Below, piece after piece: positions 7,992 through 17,702 of a stretch of 42,589 bases of DNA. The notes beneath the pieces are model-generated. The model was not told the origin of the DNA. It worked only from the letters and a program-made list of their open reading frames with translations, and ran no database searches. The stretch is taken from assembly GCA_905193585.1 (NCBI GenBank), contig CAJJPG010000001.1, positions 1-42,589 of the forward strand. Direction: 5' to 3'. The stretch's first letter is position 1; each line of letters starts with the position of its first letter. The translations under genes and the position numbers were made by a program. Source of the stretch: an uncultured Oscillospiraceae bacterium. Its GTDB lineage: Bacteria > Bacillota > Clostridia > Oscillospirales > Acutalibacteraceae.

Positions 7992-9626
7992 TTAAACTTC
8001 CCTTTCAAAAAAGCCCTTCAGCTCAACTGGATTTTTACCGAGCGCTTTTTCTTCCCCGAGCAGCACCTTAACAAAATATTTCTGCGTTTTTTCACCGCAT
8101 GAAAAAGCGTTTATGTAGGTGTGTAAAAACGGAAATTCATAAAGCTTATACGGGTCGCCGAAGGAAGTAAATATAAATTTCGGGTGTGAAAGTCCCAACC
8201 CGTCCCAAAACGGCCCCATATGGTCGCTGCCGCAGCGCAGCGAGCCCGCATTGCTGTGTGAAACGTCAATAAAACTGTTTACCAGCACACAATCGTAATT
8301 TTCCTCTATACCTTTAAGCTCCGTATGAATAAACGGTATGTTTTTTCGATCAACCTTAAATCCGCGGTCTTCAAGCTCTTTTCTCAGCGGCTCGTCAATA
8401 TTTGCGTCGTTATTGTTCGAGGATGTGGATATAAGGTTCAAAAGCAATATTCTGTCCCCACGGTTTAATTTCAACGGGATAAGCTTATCAAAGTTGCGCT
8501 CAATTCTAAAGGATTTTGCAACCGCCTTATCTATATAATCCTGCGGGTCGCCGCTCAGGCTTATTTTTGCGTCGTCGGACTGTTCGTCATCCAGTAGACC
8601 TACGCTGTTTTTAAGTCTTAAAACCCGTTCTGCGGCGTCTCTCAACCGCTCTGTCGGTATAACCCCGTCTTCCGCAGCCTTTCTTATTGCCCTGTAATCC
8701 TCGGGCTTGGAAAAGAGCATTAAATCTCCGCCCGCATTTATAAAACGCACACCGAGTTCCTCGCGTTTACAAACCGCAACCGCTCCCACCATATTCATGG
8801 CATCGGAAATAATGCACCCGTCAAAGCCGAGTTTTCTCTTTAAAAGATCGGTCATAAGATTTTTACTGAGCGAGCACGGAAGATAACCTGTTATCGGGTC
8901 AATTTCTTCTTCGCTCTGCCATGACGGAAGACTGATGTGCGCACACATAACCGCTTTAGCGCCGTTTTTGAACATTTCCTTATATACGCGTCCGTAAGTT
9001 TCAAGCCATTCCTGCCTGCCCTTGCTGTTAACGGTTGTGCAGTAGTGCTGATTGCGGTCGTCCATACCGTCTCCGGGGAAGTGCTTGCAGCAGGCAACTA
9101 CCCTGTTTTCGGATGTAAGCCCGCGCACAAAAGCGCCCGCCATTTTTATAACGTGGTCGGCACTGTCCGACATTGCCCTTGTATTTACAAGCGGATTATT
9201 AAAATTGTAATTTATATCAACCACGGGTCCCAAAAGCACATGATTTCCCGTTTTTCTGAGCATTTGCGCGTAAACCCGTGCGTACTCTTCCATAAGCTCG
9301 GGGTCATCCGTTGCTCCCCACGCCATTTTGGTAATTTGCTGGTCAAAGTTTTCAATCCAACCGTCGGTAAGCACCATTGTCGGAATCGGGGCATATTCCC
9401 CCGCCCTTTTGCAAAGCGTTCTGTTCATTTCAAGCTGATTCATGCCCTTGCAAAGCGGGCTTACCGGTGCGGTATATACAGAACCCAAGTGCATTTCTTT
9501 AAATATTCCGTCATACTCGGATATTTCAAAATCGGGGCTTGCCAGATCAATGTTCAAAACCTGCCCGCAAAGCTCATCAAGGCTCATGGACTCAACGACT
9601 TTTCTTATTTCGTTATTTGTTTTCAT
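7992..9626 (-). CDS. GH3 family glycosidase, NagZ-like
   Basis: A 544-residue GH3 enzyme without a signal peptide. The barrel has GPVVDINYN, the substrate-binding KHFPGDG block (about residue 181) and the nucleophile Asp in CIISDAMNM (about 274). The region after KHFPGDG reads MDDRNQHYCT, so a His lies where NagZ enzymes carry their Asp-His acid/base pair, though spaced differently. A C-terminal alpha/beta domain (about 390-530, ILLLNLISTSSNN) follows, as in two-domain Firmicute members. The likely activity is beta-N-acetylglucosaminidase. Beta-glucosidase or another beta-hexosidase cannot be excluded. The ribosome site AAGGAG is clear. A cre-like sequence lies in the 51 bp upstream. Confidence 0.8.
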   Translation of the reverse strand: MKTNNEIRKVVESMSLDELCGQVLNIDLASPDFEISEYDGIFKEMHLGSVYTAPVSPLCKGMNQLEMNRTLCKRAGEYAPIPTMVLTDGWIENFDQQITKMAWGATDDPELMEEYARVYAQMLRKTGNHVLLGPVVDINYNFNNPLVNTRAMSDSADHVIKMAGAFVRGLTSENRVVACCKHFPGDGMDDRNQHYCTTVNSKGRQEWLETYGRVYKEMFKNGAKAVMCAHISLPSWQSEEEIDPITGYLPCSLSKNLMTDLLKRKLGFDGCIISDAMNMVGAVAVCKREELGVRFINAGGDLMLFSKPEDYRAIRKAAEDGVIPTERLRDAAERVLRLKNSVGLLDDEQSDDAKISLSGDPQDYIDKAVAKSFRIERNFDKLIPLKLNRGDRILLLNLISTSSNNNDANIDEPLRKELEDRGFKVDRKNIPFIHTELKGIEENYDCVLVNSFIDVSHSNAGSLRCGSDHMGPFWDGLGLSHPKFIFTSFGDPYKLYEFPFLHTYINAFSCGEKTQKYFVKVLLGEEKALGKNPVELKGFFEREV

Positions 9627-9649
9627 TAAAATTTACTCCTTACACACAT

Positions 9650-9663
9650 TGAAAGCGCTGAAA
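9650..9663. promoter_or_regulatory. Candidate catabolite-response (cre) element
   Basis: TGAAAGCGCTGAAA matches the cre consensus TGWAANCGNTNWCA at all but one position and has an AGCGCT core. It lies in the 51 bp between the second SGNH gene and GH3, one of the longer gaps in the array. It could act as a CcpA roadblock or serve a weak internal promoter. No clear promoter was seen beside it. Short degenerate sites of this kind also occur by chance. Confidence 0.3.
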
Positions 9664-9677
9664 ATATTTACAACAGC

Positions 9678-10769
9678 CTAAAGCAATTTTCCGACCGCCG
9701 CATAAAGCGCGTCACCCAAGGCTTTTCCGCCGTTACCGTCCGGGTGAGGTCCGTAAAGCGACATATGCCTTCTCGGTGACGGTTTTCCGATAATATCGGA
9801 AACATCAAAAAAACCGTCTGCATTTTTTGATACGGTATTACGCAGAAAATCGTTCACGGCATACCATTTTTTCTTATCCTCTCCCACCATATCAAACGGC
9901 GGTACGGAAAGCAGTATAACCTTGCAGCCGGCCGATTTTAAAAGATACACAATACGCTCCGTATCATTACAGATACCCGTAACGGAACGGTGCATATTTA
10001 TATCGTTAACTCCGAAACAAACAAAAACCGTATCGCCCGTCTTTGCCTTTTTCAGCCAGCTGCCGTCGGTTACTGCGTCATACGCATGCCCGCAGCCGAG
10101 CCCCAAATTCCAAAAGCTGAAATTTTTTCCCAACCGCTCTGCAAGTCTTGCAGCCCAAAACTCATATTTATCGGGCGTTGTGCCGAGGCCTTGGGTAATG
10201 GAATCGCCGATAAATACAACTTTTTTGCTTTTGCTGACCCTTATACCCACAAAAATCGGCTGAGGGAATTCTTTATCCTCTTTAAAACCGTTTTCGTCCA
10301 GAGAAAATGCGGGTACAATTTTATCGGGTGTAAAAGGTATCTCACTGCCGCTGAAGGTGATTTCAAAGCATAAATAATGATTTTTCGGAATTTCAAGCTC
10401 AGCTTCATCGCTCCAAAAAATTTCTCCCGGCAGCACATCCTTTTTCGTACTGCCCGAAAAGCTTAAAGGTACAAGTTTTCCCGACATATGCGGATCGCCG
10501 TAAGCACCGCCGTCGCCCGCAAAAGCGGAAACGATCCGCCAACTGCCGCCAAGGCAATTTGCCTGACATTCTGTTCCGTCTCCATATGTGCTGTCAACAC
10601 AGTTTGAAAAGCAAAATCTGTAAATTGATTTTCCGTGTTTTTGAACCTTATAATAAATTGCCGAGGTTTTATTATCAAAACTGCCCTTTAAAATAAAGTT
10701 ATTATTCGTTCCCGCAACGGTATTTGACGAATATTCTTCAAAAAGCTTAAATGCGTTATCAAAAGTCAT
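9678..10769 (-). CDS. Two-domain SGNH esterase (beta-sandwich plus SGNH)
   Basis: A 363-residue protein without a signal peptide. Residues 1 to about 175 form a beta-rich domain (GSTKKDVLPGEIFWSDEAEL) like the jelly-roll that precedes the catalytic domain in CE2-type esterases. The SGNH domain follows: VVFIGDSITQGLGT (Ser about 189), CFGVNDINMH (about 254) and SLYGPHPDGNGG (His about 340). The usual catalytic Asp three residues before the His is Tyr here (YGPH), which suggests a Ser-His dyad as described for CE2. The ATG at 10769 overlaps the end of the upstream SGNH gene by 11 bp. A TTG at 10778 would add three residues. Likely role: deacetylation of imported oligosaccharides. Confidence 0.8.
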   Translation of the reverse strand: MTFDNAFKLFEEYSSNTVAGTNNNFILKGSFDNKTSAIYYKVQKHGKSIYRFCFSNCVDSTYGDGTECQANCLGGSWRIVSAFAGDGGAYGDPHMSGKLVPLSFSGSTKKDVLPGEIFWSDEAELEIPKNHYLCFEITFSGSEIPFTPDKIVPAFSLDENGFKEDKEFPQPIFVGIRVSKSKKVVFIGDSITQGLGTTPDKYEFWAARLAERLGKNFSFWNLGLGCGHAYDAVTDGSWLKKAKTGDTVFVCFGVNDINMHRSVTGICNDTERIVYLLKSAGCKVILLSVPPFDMVGEDKKKWYAVNDFLRNTVSKNADGFFDVSDIIGKPSPRRHMSLYGPHPDGNGGKALGDALYAAVGKLL

Positions 10770-11388
10770 ACTTATCAATTACTTTCCCTATAGCCTCGGA
10801 TGCCCAACCGCCGATAAGCCTTGCGCCCGCCTCTTTAGGATGAACGCCGTCAAATGTCAGATCTTCGTTACGGTATTCTATTGCCGCAGCTGTCATCATT
10901 CCGTCAAGCGGAACAAGTATATCCGCATATTCGCGCGAAAGCGCCCTTATTGCGTCTATATCGGGGTCAAGCTTTTCCCTGAACGGTTTTTCGGGATTAT
11001 CAAGCAAAAACGGCTCCATAACAACAAGGCCTGCCTTTGTTTTGCTTTTAAGTGTTTCAAGCATGCGGCGGCAATTTTCCGAATACTCTTCGGTTGTTAT
11101 ATCAAGACCGTGTGCATAGCTGTGCCAAACATCGTTAATGCCTATCATAAAGCATACAATATCCGGTTGAACGGCAATGCAATCTTTTTCCCATCTTTCA
11201 AGCAGATCCCCGCTTTTATTGCCTGAAATACCTAAATTAAGAAATTCAAGCTGTTTTTGCGGGAATACCTCTTTAAGTCTTTGTGCTGCAAATTTGGCAT
11301 AACCTTTTCCCAAGTGATGCGGGTCGTTTCTGTCGCGTTCCTCATCGGTCACGCTGTCGCCCTGAAATAAAATTTTAACGGTCTTCAA
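10759..11388 (-). CDS. SGNH/GDSL-family esterase, cytoplasmic
   Basis: A 209-residue single-domain SGNH hydrolase without a signal peptide. It shows ILFQGDSVTD (Ser about residue 10), LGISGNKSGD (block II), CFMIGINDVW (block III, GxND, about 85) and FDGVHPKEAG (Asp and His, about 182). Size and motifs fit small acetyl-xylan or rhamnogalacturonan acetyl esterase-like enzymes, but the substrate is not readable. Its end overlaps the next gene, implying translational coupling of two esterases. It follows the membrane-anchored GH31 gene by 19 bp. Confidence 0.85.
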   Translation of the reverse strand: MKTVKILFQGDSVTDEERDRNDPHHLGKGYAKFAAQRLKEVFPQKQLEFLNLGISGNKSGDLLERWEKDCIAVQPDIVCFMIGINDVWHSYAHGLDITTEEYSENCRRMLETLKSKTKAGLVVMEPFLLDNPEKPFREKLDPDIDAIRALSREYADILVPLDGMMTAAAIEYRNEDLTFDGVHPKEAGARLIGGWASEAIGKVIDKYDF

Positions 11389-11407
11389 AAAACATTCCCC
11401 CTCGGTT

Positions 11408-14400
11408 TTATTCCTTTTCCATTTTAATCCTTTTTTCGCGTTTTTTCTTTATAAGTATTATTGCAGCTACCGCGCCCGCAATTAAAAGCACACCGCCGAC
11501 AACTCCGAGAACGATTACCCACGTTTCTATATATTCGTAATACATATCGGGACTGCCTTTTCTTACCACCTTGCGCTTTTTTCTTATAATACTCTTTTTG
11601 GTCTCCGGAACGGTTTCATCGTCGTCGGTTTCCGACATATCTATCCGTTCGCCGCTGTCTGTGCCGTCGGTTGCGGCATATGCCGAGCGATACACCCCGA
11701 AATCATAAACAGTGACCGTTTTTCCGCCGCCTGCCGTAATATCCGAAACCTTTACATACCGCGCGTTTACAGGGTCAAAGCGCAGTATATCCACCATACC
11801 GTCGGAATCCGTAACCGCCGACACTTCCTGCCAATTTTCGCCGTTTTTTGATACCGAAACGTTATAATTCTTGCCGTAGCCCGAATTATTCACCCATTTG
11901 ACCTCCACGCGGTCGATTGTTTCCTTTTTTCCTAAGTCAACGGAGAAAAATGCCTCGTCAAGCTTGGTAACGGTCCACTGCGTATCCTTTTTACCGTCAA
12001 CAATATTTTCAGGCTTTGTATCGGACGCCCTGAACGAATGCGTCGTTATTTTTTTATTCTCCGCCAAATTTTTTGAAAGCAAGCCGCCCAATGTAATAGA
12101 AATACTGTTCCAATCGGCAGCGGGCAAACGAATAACGGTTTTTGTATAACTGTCAACATAATATCCGCTTTCATCGGATTCAGGCATATGGTCAAGCTTT
12201 TCAAGCGCTTTGCCGTCCACCTTTACTTCGCTCGCGTTTATACCGTAAGCCAGTATAACCTTTTCCTTTGAAGCGCGGTCTGCCGAAACGGTAAACGTAT
12301 TTCCGTCGGCTGAGGAAGTATACACGGTCCTTGTATTTTTATCGCTCCAATACTCCTCCTGTCTTTTCCCGTTCGGAGCGGTTACAACAAGCGCCTCAAC
12401 CGCCGAATCGGACTCTATTTTATCCGTAAGAGAAAGGGTTTTGCCCGAAACGGTAACAGGAATTACCGAGCCGCTCCTTATAAATACCGGCGTAAGGTTA
12501 AGGGGAGCGTCAACATCATATTCACTGCCGCCCTTATACAGTCTGCCGGTCCACAGATCAAACCAATTTCCTTTTGGCAGCGTCACCTTTGTATGGTAAA
12601 GATAATCCGTAATCGGGCAGACAAGCAGATCATCGCAGAACATATACTCGCTTTCGCTGTTTAAAAGCTTGCTGTTGCCGGGGAATGAAAGCGCCATTGA
12701 TTTAGAAACGGGCGAGCCTGTTTTGTTAGCTTTTATCGCGCTGCTGTAAATCTTATTAAGCAGGTTTTCACGCAGCCAATAGTGAGAAACAAAGGTGTTC
12801 GCTGCAACATCTCCCCAATGCCACGGATCCTGCTCACCCTGCCCGTGCAGGCGCATATACGGGCTGAATGTACCGAATTGCAGCCAACGCGTATATATTT
12901 CGCTGTTTTCCGTTGCACCGTAGCCGCCTATATCCGAGCCCCAGTTTGAAAATCCGCACGCAGTAAGCGTAAGCATTGCGTTTACCGCTCGTTTCATTCC
13001 GCCAAACGTGCCCTTTTGGTCGCCGCTGAAATTGCCTGCCCAAACCTGAGAGCCCTGGGTGGCATTACGCGCGAAGAGTACAAAGTCATCGCCGTATTTT
13101 TCCGAAAATACCTGATTATTTACTTTAGAATAGTAATAGCTTGAAAAATTATGAAACTCCGCGCCGGTCATACCGTTGTAAGCAAGCACGCTTTCCGGAA
13201 TGTATTCGCCGTAATCCACCATAAGCCCTTTCAAGCCCCAGTCAAGATACTTTTTCCACCTTTCGCGCTGAACCGCAAGCGCATTCGGGTGCGAATAATC
13301 CATTGTTCCCGTGCTCGGCTGAACGGCATATGTCCAAGGATTCAGCGCGTCCCTGAAACAGGGCAGCTCGTAATCCGAAAACAGCGTGCTGAGACTCGGT
13401 ATCCAATAGCTCATATCGGCACGGCTTTGGAACGGAGTAGTCCATGCAAGCATTCTTGTATTTGTTGATAAAAGCTTATTATAGGACTGAATATTGTAGG
13501 AAAGCTCTCCCTCGCCGTAAAGCGCCGCTATATCGGTTATTCCGAGCTTTTTATATCCGGACAGAGACTCGGTAAGCTTACCCAGAACATTTTCCGTACC
13601 GTCGGATTCCCATGTCTGCCCCGAAGCGCCCGCCCAATAACGGTACGCCCATTTAGGCGAAAGCAACGGAGTTCCCGTAAGCGAGGTATATGACGCTATA
13701 TTTTCAAGCGGAGAGCCGGTCCAAAAATACATATCAAATTTAGGACCATTGAAATCAAGCGAATACTTGCGCTTATCAGTAACGCCTATGTCCGCAACGG
13801 CGCTGTAAGCCGAATTGAAAAACAGCATATATCCTACAGAGCTGTGCAAAATCGGAATATTTTTATAGGATGTTCCGTCCTCGCTCCATGAGTCCTGATT
13901 CCACAGCACCGTTTTAATTCCGAGCTGATTAAAGGCTTCAAAACGCTCGCCCAAGCCGTAAAGACTCTCTCCCTCGCTTATTCCGCACTCAAGCTTAACC
14001 TTTTTAAGCACGCCGTTTTGGTAGCCGAACCAAATTTGATCCGCCGCAAAACGCGCAACCTGATTATTCATATTATTAAAAATATCAATCTTCCATTTTT
14101 CGGCGGAGGTATCAAGCAAAACCTGAGTTCCGTCATGAGCCTTCATCGAAAGCTCTTTATCCGATATCTCCTCGTATTCGATTTTATTGAGCTTTTCGGG
14201 AGTGAAAAAGCCTTCCGCCTCACCGTAAAGCCGAAAGCCACCGAAGGACGGGAAAACCAAAGTCAGCTTTTGCTCACTGCCGTTAACCGAAACATACAGC
14301 ACAAGAGATTCCTCGTTCTTTTCCACCCTCAAAATGCTTTCGGGATAATACCATTTCACCTTAACGGTAGACGGATATACCTGTGCCGAAGCGGAAAAGG

Positions 14401-14467
14401 GAATCAATACAATAAATAAAAGCGAGCAAAAAAGAGCTGCAAGCCTTTTCAATATATTTACCTTCAT
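11408..14467 (-). CDS. GH31 glycosidase, secreted and membrane-anchored, with F5/8 C domain
   Basis: A 1019-residue protein starting at ATG 14467, chosen because GGAGGAA lies 7 bases upstream; a TTG at 14482 is less likely. Order: signal peptide (residues 1 to about 28, ending FSASAQV), GH31 N-domain, catalytic barrel with nucleophile Asp in LMVDYGEYIP (about 418) and acid/base Asp in GNFSGDQ (about 483), beta domains, an F5/8 type C (CBM32-like) domain (about 806-926), an acidic then basic linker, a transmembrane helix (about 977-1003) and a lysine-rich tail. The active-site pattern (DYGE, HN, GDQ, SDIGGYG) resembles YicI alpha-xylosidase and YihQ sulfoquinovosidase branches. Substrate is unassigned; alpha-xylosidase, alpha-glucosidase and alpha-N-acetylgalactosaminidase are all possible. 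Confidence 0.88.
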   Translation of the reverse strand: MKVNILKRLAALFCSLLFIVLIPFSASAQVYPSTVKVKWYYPESILRVEKNEESLVLYVSVNGSEQKLTLVFPSFGGFRLYGEAEGFFTPEKLNKIEYEEISDKELSMKAHDGTQVLLDTSAEKWKIDIFNNMNNQVARFAADQIWFGYQNGVLKKVKLECGISEGESLYGLGERFEAFNQLGIKTVLWNQDSWSEDGTSYKNIPILHSSVGYMLFFNSAYSAVADIGVTDKRKYSLDFNGPKFDMYFWTGSPLENIASYTSLTGTPLLSPKWAYRYWAGASGQTWESDGTENVLGKLTESLSGYKKLGITDIAALYGEGELSYNIQSYNKLLSTNTRMLAWTTPFQSRADMSYWIPSLSTLFSDYELPCFRDALNPWTYAVQPSTGTMDYSHPNALAVQRERWKKYLDWGLKGLMVDYGEYIPESVLAYNGMTGAEFHNFSSYYYSKVNNQVFSEKYGDDFVLFARNATQGSQVWAGNFSGDQKGTFGGMKRAVNAMLTLTACGFSNWGSDIGGYGATENSEIYTRWLQFGTFSPYMRLHGQGEQDPWHWGDVAANTFVSHYWLRENLLNKIYSSAIKANKTGSPVSKSMALSFPGNSKLLNSESEYMFCDDLLVCPITDYLYHTKVTLPKGNWFDLWTGRLYKGGSEYDVDAPLNLTPVFIRSGSVIPVTVSGKTLSLTDKIESDSAVEALVVTAPNGKRQEEYWSDKNTRTVYTSSADGNTFTVSADRASKEKVILAYGINASEVKVDGKALEKLDHMPESDESGYYVDSYTKTVIRLPAADWNSISITLGGLLSKNLAENKKITTHSFRASDTKPENIVDGKKDTQWTVTKLDEAFFSVDLGKKETIDRVEVKWVNNSGYGKNYNVSVSKNGENWQEVSAVTDSDGMVDILRFDPVNARYVKVSDITAGGGKTVTVYDFGVYRSAYAATDGTDSGERIDMSETDDDETVPETKKSIIRKKRKVVRKGSPDMYYEYIETWVIVLGVVGGVLLIAGAVAAIILIKKKREKRIKMEKE

Positions 14468-14482
14468 TATGCGTTCCTCCAA

Positions 14483-16753
14483 TTAAATAAAACCGATCCG
14501 CGCCGTTTTCCAGCTTTCGGCGGGAATATCCGCAATTACTCTGCCGCATACATCGGACCGAATATATTTTTTATCCACAGCTTTCCCATCAACGGTTATA
14601 TGAACCTTTCGGGCGTCTGCGTATAAAATAAGCTTACGGTATGCAGCCTGCCGCTCCCATTGCAATTCGCAGCCGCCTTCTTCGGCTTTAAGGCAATATG
14701 CTTTTTTCGCCGTATTTTCCGAGTAAATCACACCCACTGATGAAATATCGGGCGGAGTTATAAGCAGCGCCGGTGTACAGCTGCCCGAATATACAGGCTC
14801 TGCAAGCTCTCCGCTTTCGCCGAGACGTATCGGAATAACGCTGCCCGCCCTTATATATACGGGTATGTCTTCAATTTCGGCCGAAACGGTTTTGGTAACG
14901 CCGCCCAACACCCTTTCGCCGCCGAATAAACCGTACCAGCTGCCGCTCGGGAAAACTATTTCCTTTTTATTCGCGCCCTCTTCAAGCACGGGGCAAACAA
15001 GCAGCCTTTCGCAGAACATATACTGACCGTTCACATCCGGCGCAATACCCTCTTCGGGAAATGCCGCTGCCATATTCATCACCGTGGGAATACCCTCTGT
15101 GTGCGCACGCACGGCTGACGAATAAATGCAGTCAAGTAAATTTTCGCGTATCCAATACATTTTGCAAAAGACCCGAATCGCCGTATCACCGTAGGTCCAC
15201 GGGTCGCGGTCAAGCCCCGCGCCGTGGGCGCGCATAAGCGGGTTAAACGTGCCGAATTGAAGCCATCTTATATACACCTCGGGCGTAGGCGGACCGCCGT
15301 AGCCGCCTATATCCGTTCCCCAAACGGAAAAGCCGCATGAGGTAAGGTTAAGCATACCGTTGATTGCCTGATTAAGACCCTCAAAGCTTGAAACCTGATC
15401 GCCGCCGAAATTTCCTACCCACTTTTGGCAGCCTGCGCACCCGCTGCGTGAAAACAGTATGCAATCATCACCCATTTCGCCGTACCATGCATCATGATAA
15501 GCTTTGTTATACCAGTATGAAACGCCGTTGTGCATTTCATCGCCCGTCATACCGTTGGATGAAAGACTTTTAACAGGCAGTATTTCTCCGTAATCGACCA
15601 TACAGCCTTTAAGTCCCCAATCCCAAAGCTTTCTGAAAAAAGCGGAAACTACCTTTACCGCGTTCGGGTGAGCAAAATCTATTACCTCGCGCCCCGCCTG
15701 CTTTGTGCGGTCGTCGGGATTCATAAAATACGGAATTTCCCGAAGCTCATCCGTACCGAGCAGCTCCGCCATTTCACTTATAAGCAGCGAGGGGTGATTC
15801 CAACCGATCATTCTGGTGCCCGTTTTTTTAAGAATTTCATAGGCGGGCTCGTTGTTCATCGGCTTACCCTCGCCGCCCAGGGCGGCAATATCCGGCATAC
15901 CCATTTCGGCATATTTACGCAGAGTTTCCTCCAATGCTTCAAGGTAATTTTCCGGACCCGATTTTTCATCCCATACCTGATAAGCGCCGCCCGCCCAATA
16001 CCTCAGTGCCCATTTGGGCGGCAGTATCGGCTTGCCGGTAAGCTCGGTATACATACGTATATTTTCCGCCGGGGTGCCAAGGAAGAAATACGCGTCCCAT
16101 TTAGGGCCTTCAAATTCCAAAAGCATTTTATCGGGATCGGTTTTTCCTATATCCGCCTCGCAGTTGTAAAAAGAGTTAAAAAACATCATATGTCCTGCGG
16201 TGCTGTGAAAAATCGGCATATTTTTATAAGCCGCAACGCCCTTGCTCCAGCAGTCGGCATTCCACAAAGAAAATTGCGTGTCCCTGTGGTTAAGGGTATT
16301 AAAGCGTTCCCCAAAGCCGTATATGCCCTCATTCTCTGCAAGAAAACTGCTGTATGCCGCTTTACACAGACTTTCCCCGTCATATCCGAACATTATCTGC
16401 GAACCCTCGATTAAAAGCCTTTTTCGTAATGTCTCAGCGGTAATTTCAATATGTAACGCGCTTTTGCCGTTATTTATATAAACCGAAGTTCCGCTGCCGT
16501 CCGAAAGCCGTATTTTATCATCGGAATACGTCGCCGCAATCTTCTTCAGGTCATTCGGCTCAAAATACCCAGCGTTTTCACTGCAAAGCCTTACTCCGCC
16601 GCCTGCGGGAAAGCTTAAAAACAGCTTTATCTCACCCTTTTGACCCGTGCAGTAAAGAACCGCCCTTTTATCTTCAAGCTCCGCTTTTAAAAAATATTCC
16701 GCAGAATACCATTCGACCTCTTTTATCTCAACGCCGAACTGATTTGTTTTCAT
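14483..16753 (-). CDS. GH31 glycosidase, cytoplasmic
   Basis: A 756-residue GH31 with no signal peptide and no appended modules, the cytoplasmic counterpart of the neighbouring secreted GH31. ATG 16753 is preferred: it follows the permease stop and has AGGGGTG 7 bases upstream. An in-frame start at 16810 would overlap the permease. The nucleophile Asp is in CMVDYGEILP (about residue 387), the acid/base Asp in GNFGGDQ (about 452), and VWGTDIGGYGG follows. It shares the same block spacing as the other two GH31 proteins in the window, so all three probably cleave related alpha-linkages. It sits directly after a permease pair, suggesting it acts on what that importer brings in. Confidence 0.88.
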   Translation of the reverse strand: MKTNQFGVEIKEVEWYSAEYFLKAELEDKRAVLYCTGQKGEIKLFLSFPAGGGVRLCSENAGYFEPNDLKKIAATYSDDKIRLSDGSGTSVYINNGKSALHIEITAETLRKRLLIEGSQIMFGYDGESLCKAAYSSFLAENEGIYGFGERFNTLNHRDTQFSLWNADCWSKGVAAYKNMPIFHSTAGHMMFFNSFYNCEADIGKTDPDKMLLEFEGPKWDAYFFLGTPAENIRMYTELTGKPILPPKWALRYWAGGAYQVWDEKSGPENYLEALEETLRKYAEMGMPDIAALGGEGKPMNNEPAYEILKKTGTRMIGWNHPSLLISEMAELLGTDELREIPYFMNPDDRTKQAGREVIDFAHPNAVKVVSAFFRKLWDWGLKGCMVDYGEILPVKSLSSNGMTGDEMHNGVSYWYNKAYHDAWYGEMGDDCILFSRSGCAGCQKWVGNFGGDQVSSFEGLNQAINGMLNLTSCGFSVWGTDIGGYGGPPTPEVYIRWLQFGTFNPLMRAHGAGLDRDPWTYGDTAIRVFCKMYWIRENLLDCIYSSAVRAHTEGIPTVMNMAAAFPEEGIAPDVNGQYMFCERLLVCPVLEEGANKKEIVFPSGSWYGLFGGERVLGGVTKTVSAEIEDIPVYIRAGSVIPIRLGESGELAEPVYSGSCTPALLITPPDISSVGVIYSENTAKKAYCLKAEEGGCELQWERQAAYRKLILYADARKVHITVDGKAVDKKYIRSDVCGRVIADIPAESWKTARIGFI

Positions 16754-16769
16754 CGGTGTCACCCCTATA

Positions 16770-17702
16770 TCATTCGCCGGCAATACCGGTTCTGTCAATA
16801 CTTTCCACAAACTGCTTCTGTAAGCATATATACAAAATCAAAATAGGCAAAATTGAAAGCAAAGTTCCCGCAAGAGATGTTGCCTGATTAAGCCTTGAGA
16901 CTGTATTTACGGCGTCATCCTTGCCGAAAATTGCCTCGTATCTCGCCGTAAAATTGCTTAACTGAACGGGCAATGTGGGAATCGCGTCCGCAAAGTACAT
17001 ACTTGCCTGGGTAGTTTCGTTCCAATACCATACCCCCGAAAAAAGCATTGACAGAACAATTGCCGAGCGCGACATCGGCATTGCAATGCTTGCATAAATT
17101 CTTAACGATGACGCTCCGTCAATTTCAGCCGCCTCATCATATGTGAGCGGGTAGCTTTTGAAAAACATAAAGAAGACCAAGATGAAAATGGCACTTTTTA
17201 AGCCCTGACCGAGCAATGCAGGCAGATACGACGGAAAAACCGTATTGATAATTCCGTAATCGTAAAACAGTGCATACCGCGGAACAAGCATTATCTGCGA
17301 CGGCAAAATAAAGGTTGAAACTATAAGAGCTATCCACATTTTTTTGAGCGGAAACTCATATCTTGCAAGCCCAAACCCGACAACAGACGCAACAAGAGTT
17401 TGAAAGAGCATAGGCAGCACGGTCATTATAAGCGAGTTTAAAAGACTTTTCCAAAAATCAAGCGCGGCAAATGCCTTTTTAAAATTACCGAAAAACAGCT
17501 CGGACGGAATCCAGCTGATCGACGGATCAGCCAAATCCGCAGGAGACATAAAGCTGTTTACAAGCATATACAGTATAGGGTACACATAAATGAAGCCTAT
17601 TCCTATCAATACAGAATAATATACCGCAAGAGAAAGGGGACTTTTACGTTCGTGTGAACCGATAAGCCATTTTTTAATGCTTGACCTTTTCAAAACCGAC
17701 AT
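16770..17702 (-). CDS. ABC sugar importer permease, MalG type (pair A)
   Basis: A 310-residue inner-membrane protein with six predicted helices. The EAA loop that contacts the ATPase reads YDEAAEIDGASSLRIYASIA followed by MP. The start is ATG 17702, which overlaps the stop of the preceding permease as TAATG and has AGGGAGG upstream; a longer frame from 17786 would lie within that gene. MalG-type permeases of the CUT1 class pair with a MalF-type partner, encoded immediately upstream, to import oligosaccharides. No ATPase gene accompanies it. Confidence 0.9.
   Translation of the reverse strand: MSVLKRSSIKKWLIGSHERKSPLSLAVYYSVLIGIGFIYVYPILYMLVNSFMSPADLADPSISWIPSELFFGNFKKAFAALDFWKSLLNSLIMTVLPMLFQTLVASVVGFGLARYEFPLKKMWIALIVSTFILPSQIMLVPRYALFYDYGIINTVFPSYLPALLGQGLKSAIFILVFFMFFKSYPLTYDEAAEIDGASSLRIYASIAMPMSRSAIVLSMLFSGVWYWNETTQASMYFADAIPTLPVQLSNFTARYEAIFGKDDAVNTVSRLNQATSLAGTLLSILPILILYICLQKQFVESIDRTGIAGE

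Noticed and set aside
16754..16810. Upstream in-frame start for the cytoplasmic GH31
   Set aside because: It would lie inside the permease gene and has no ribosome site, whereas ATG 16753 has AGGGGTG at good spacing.
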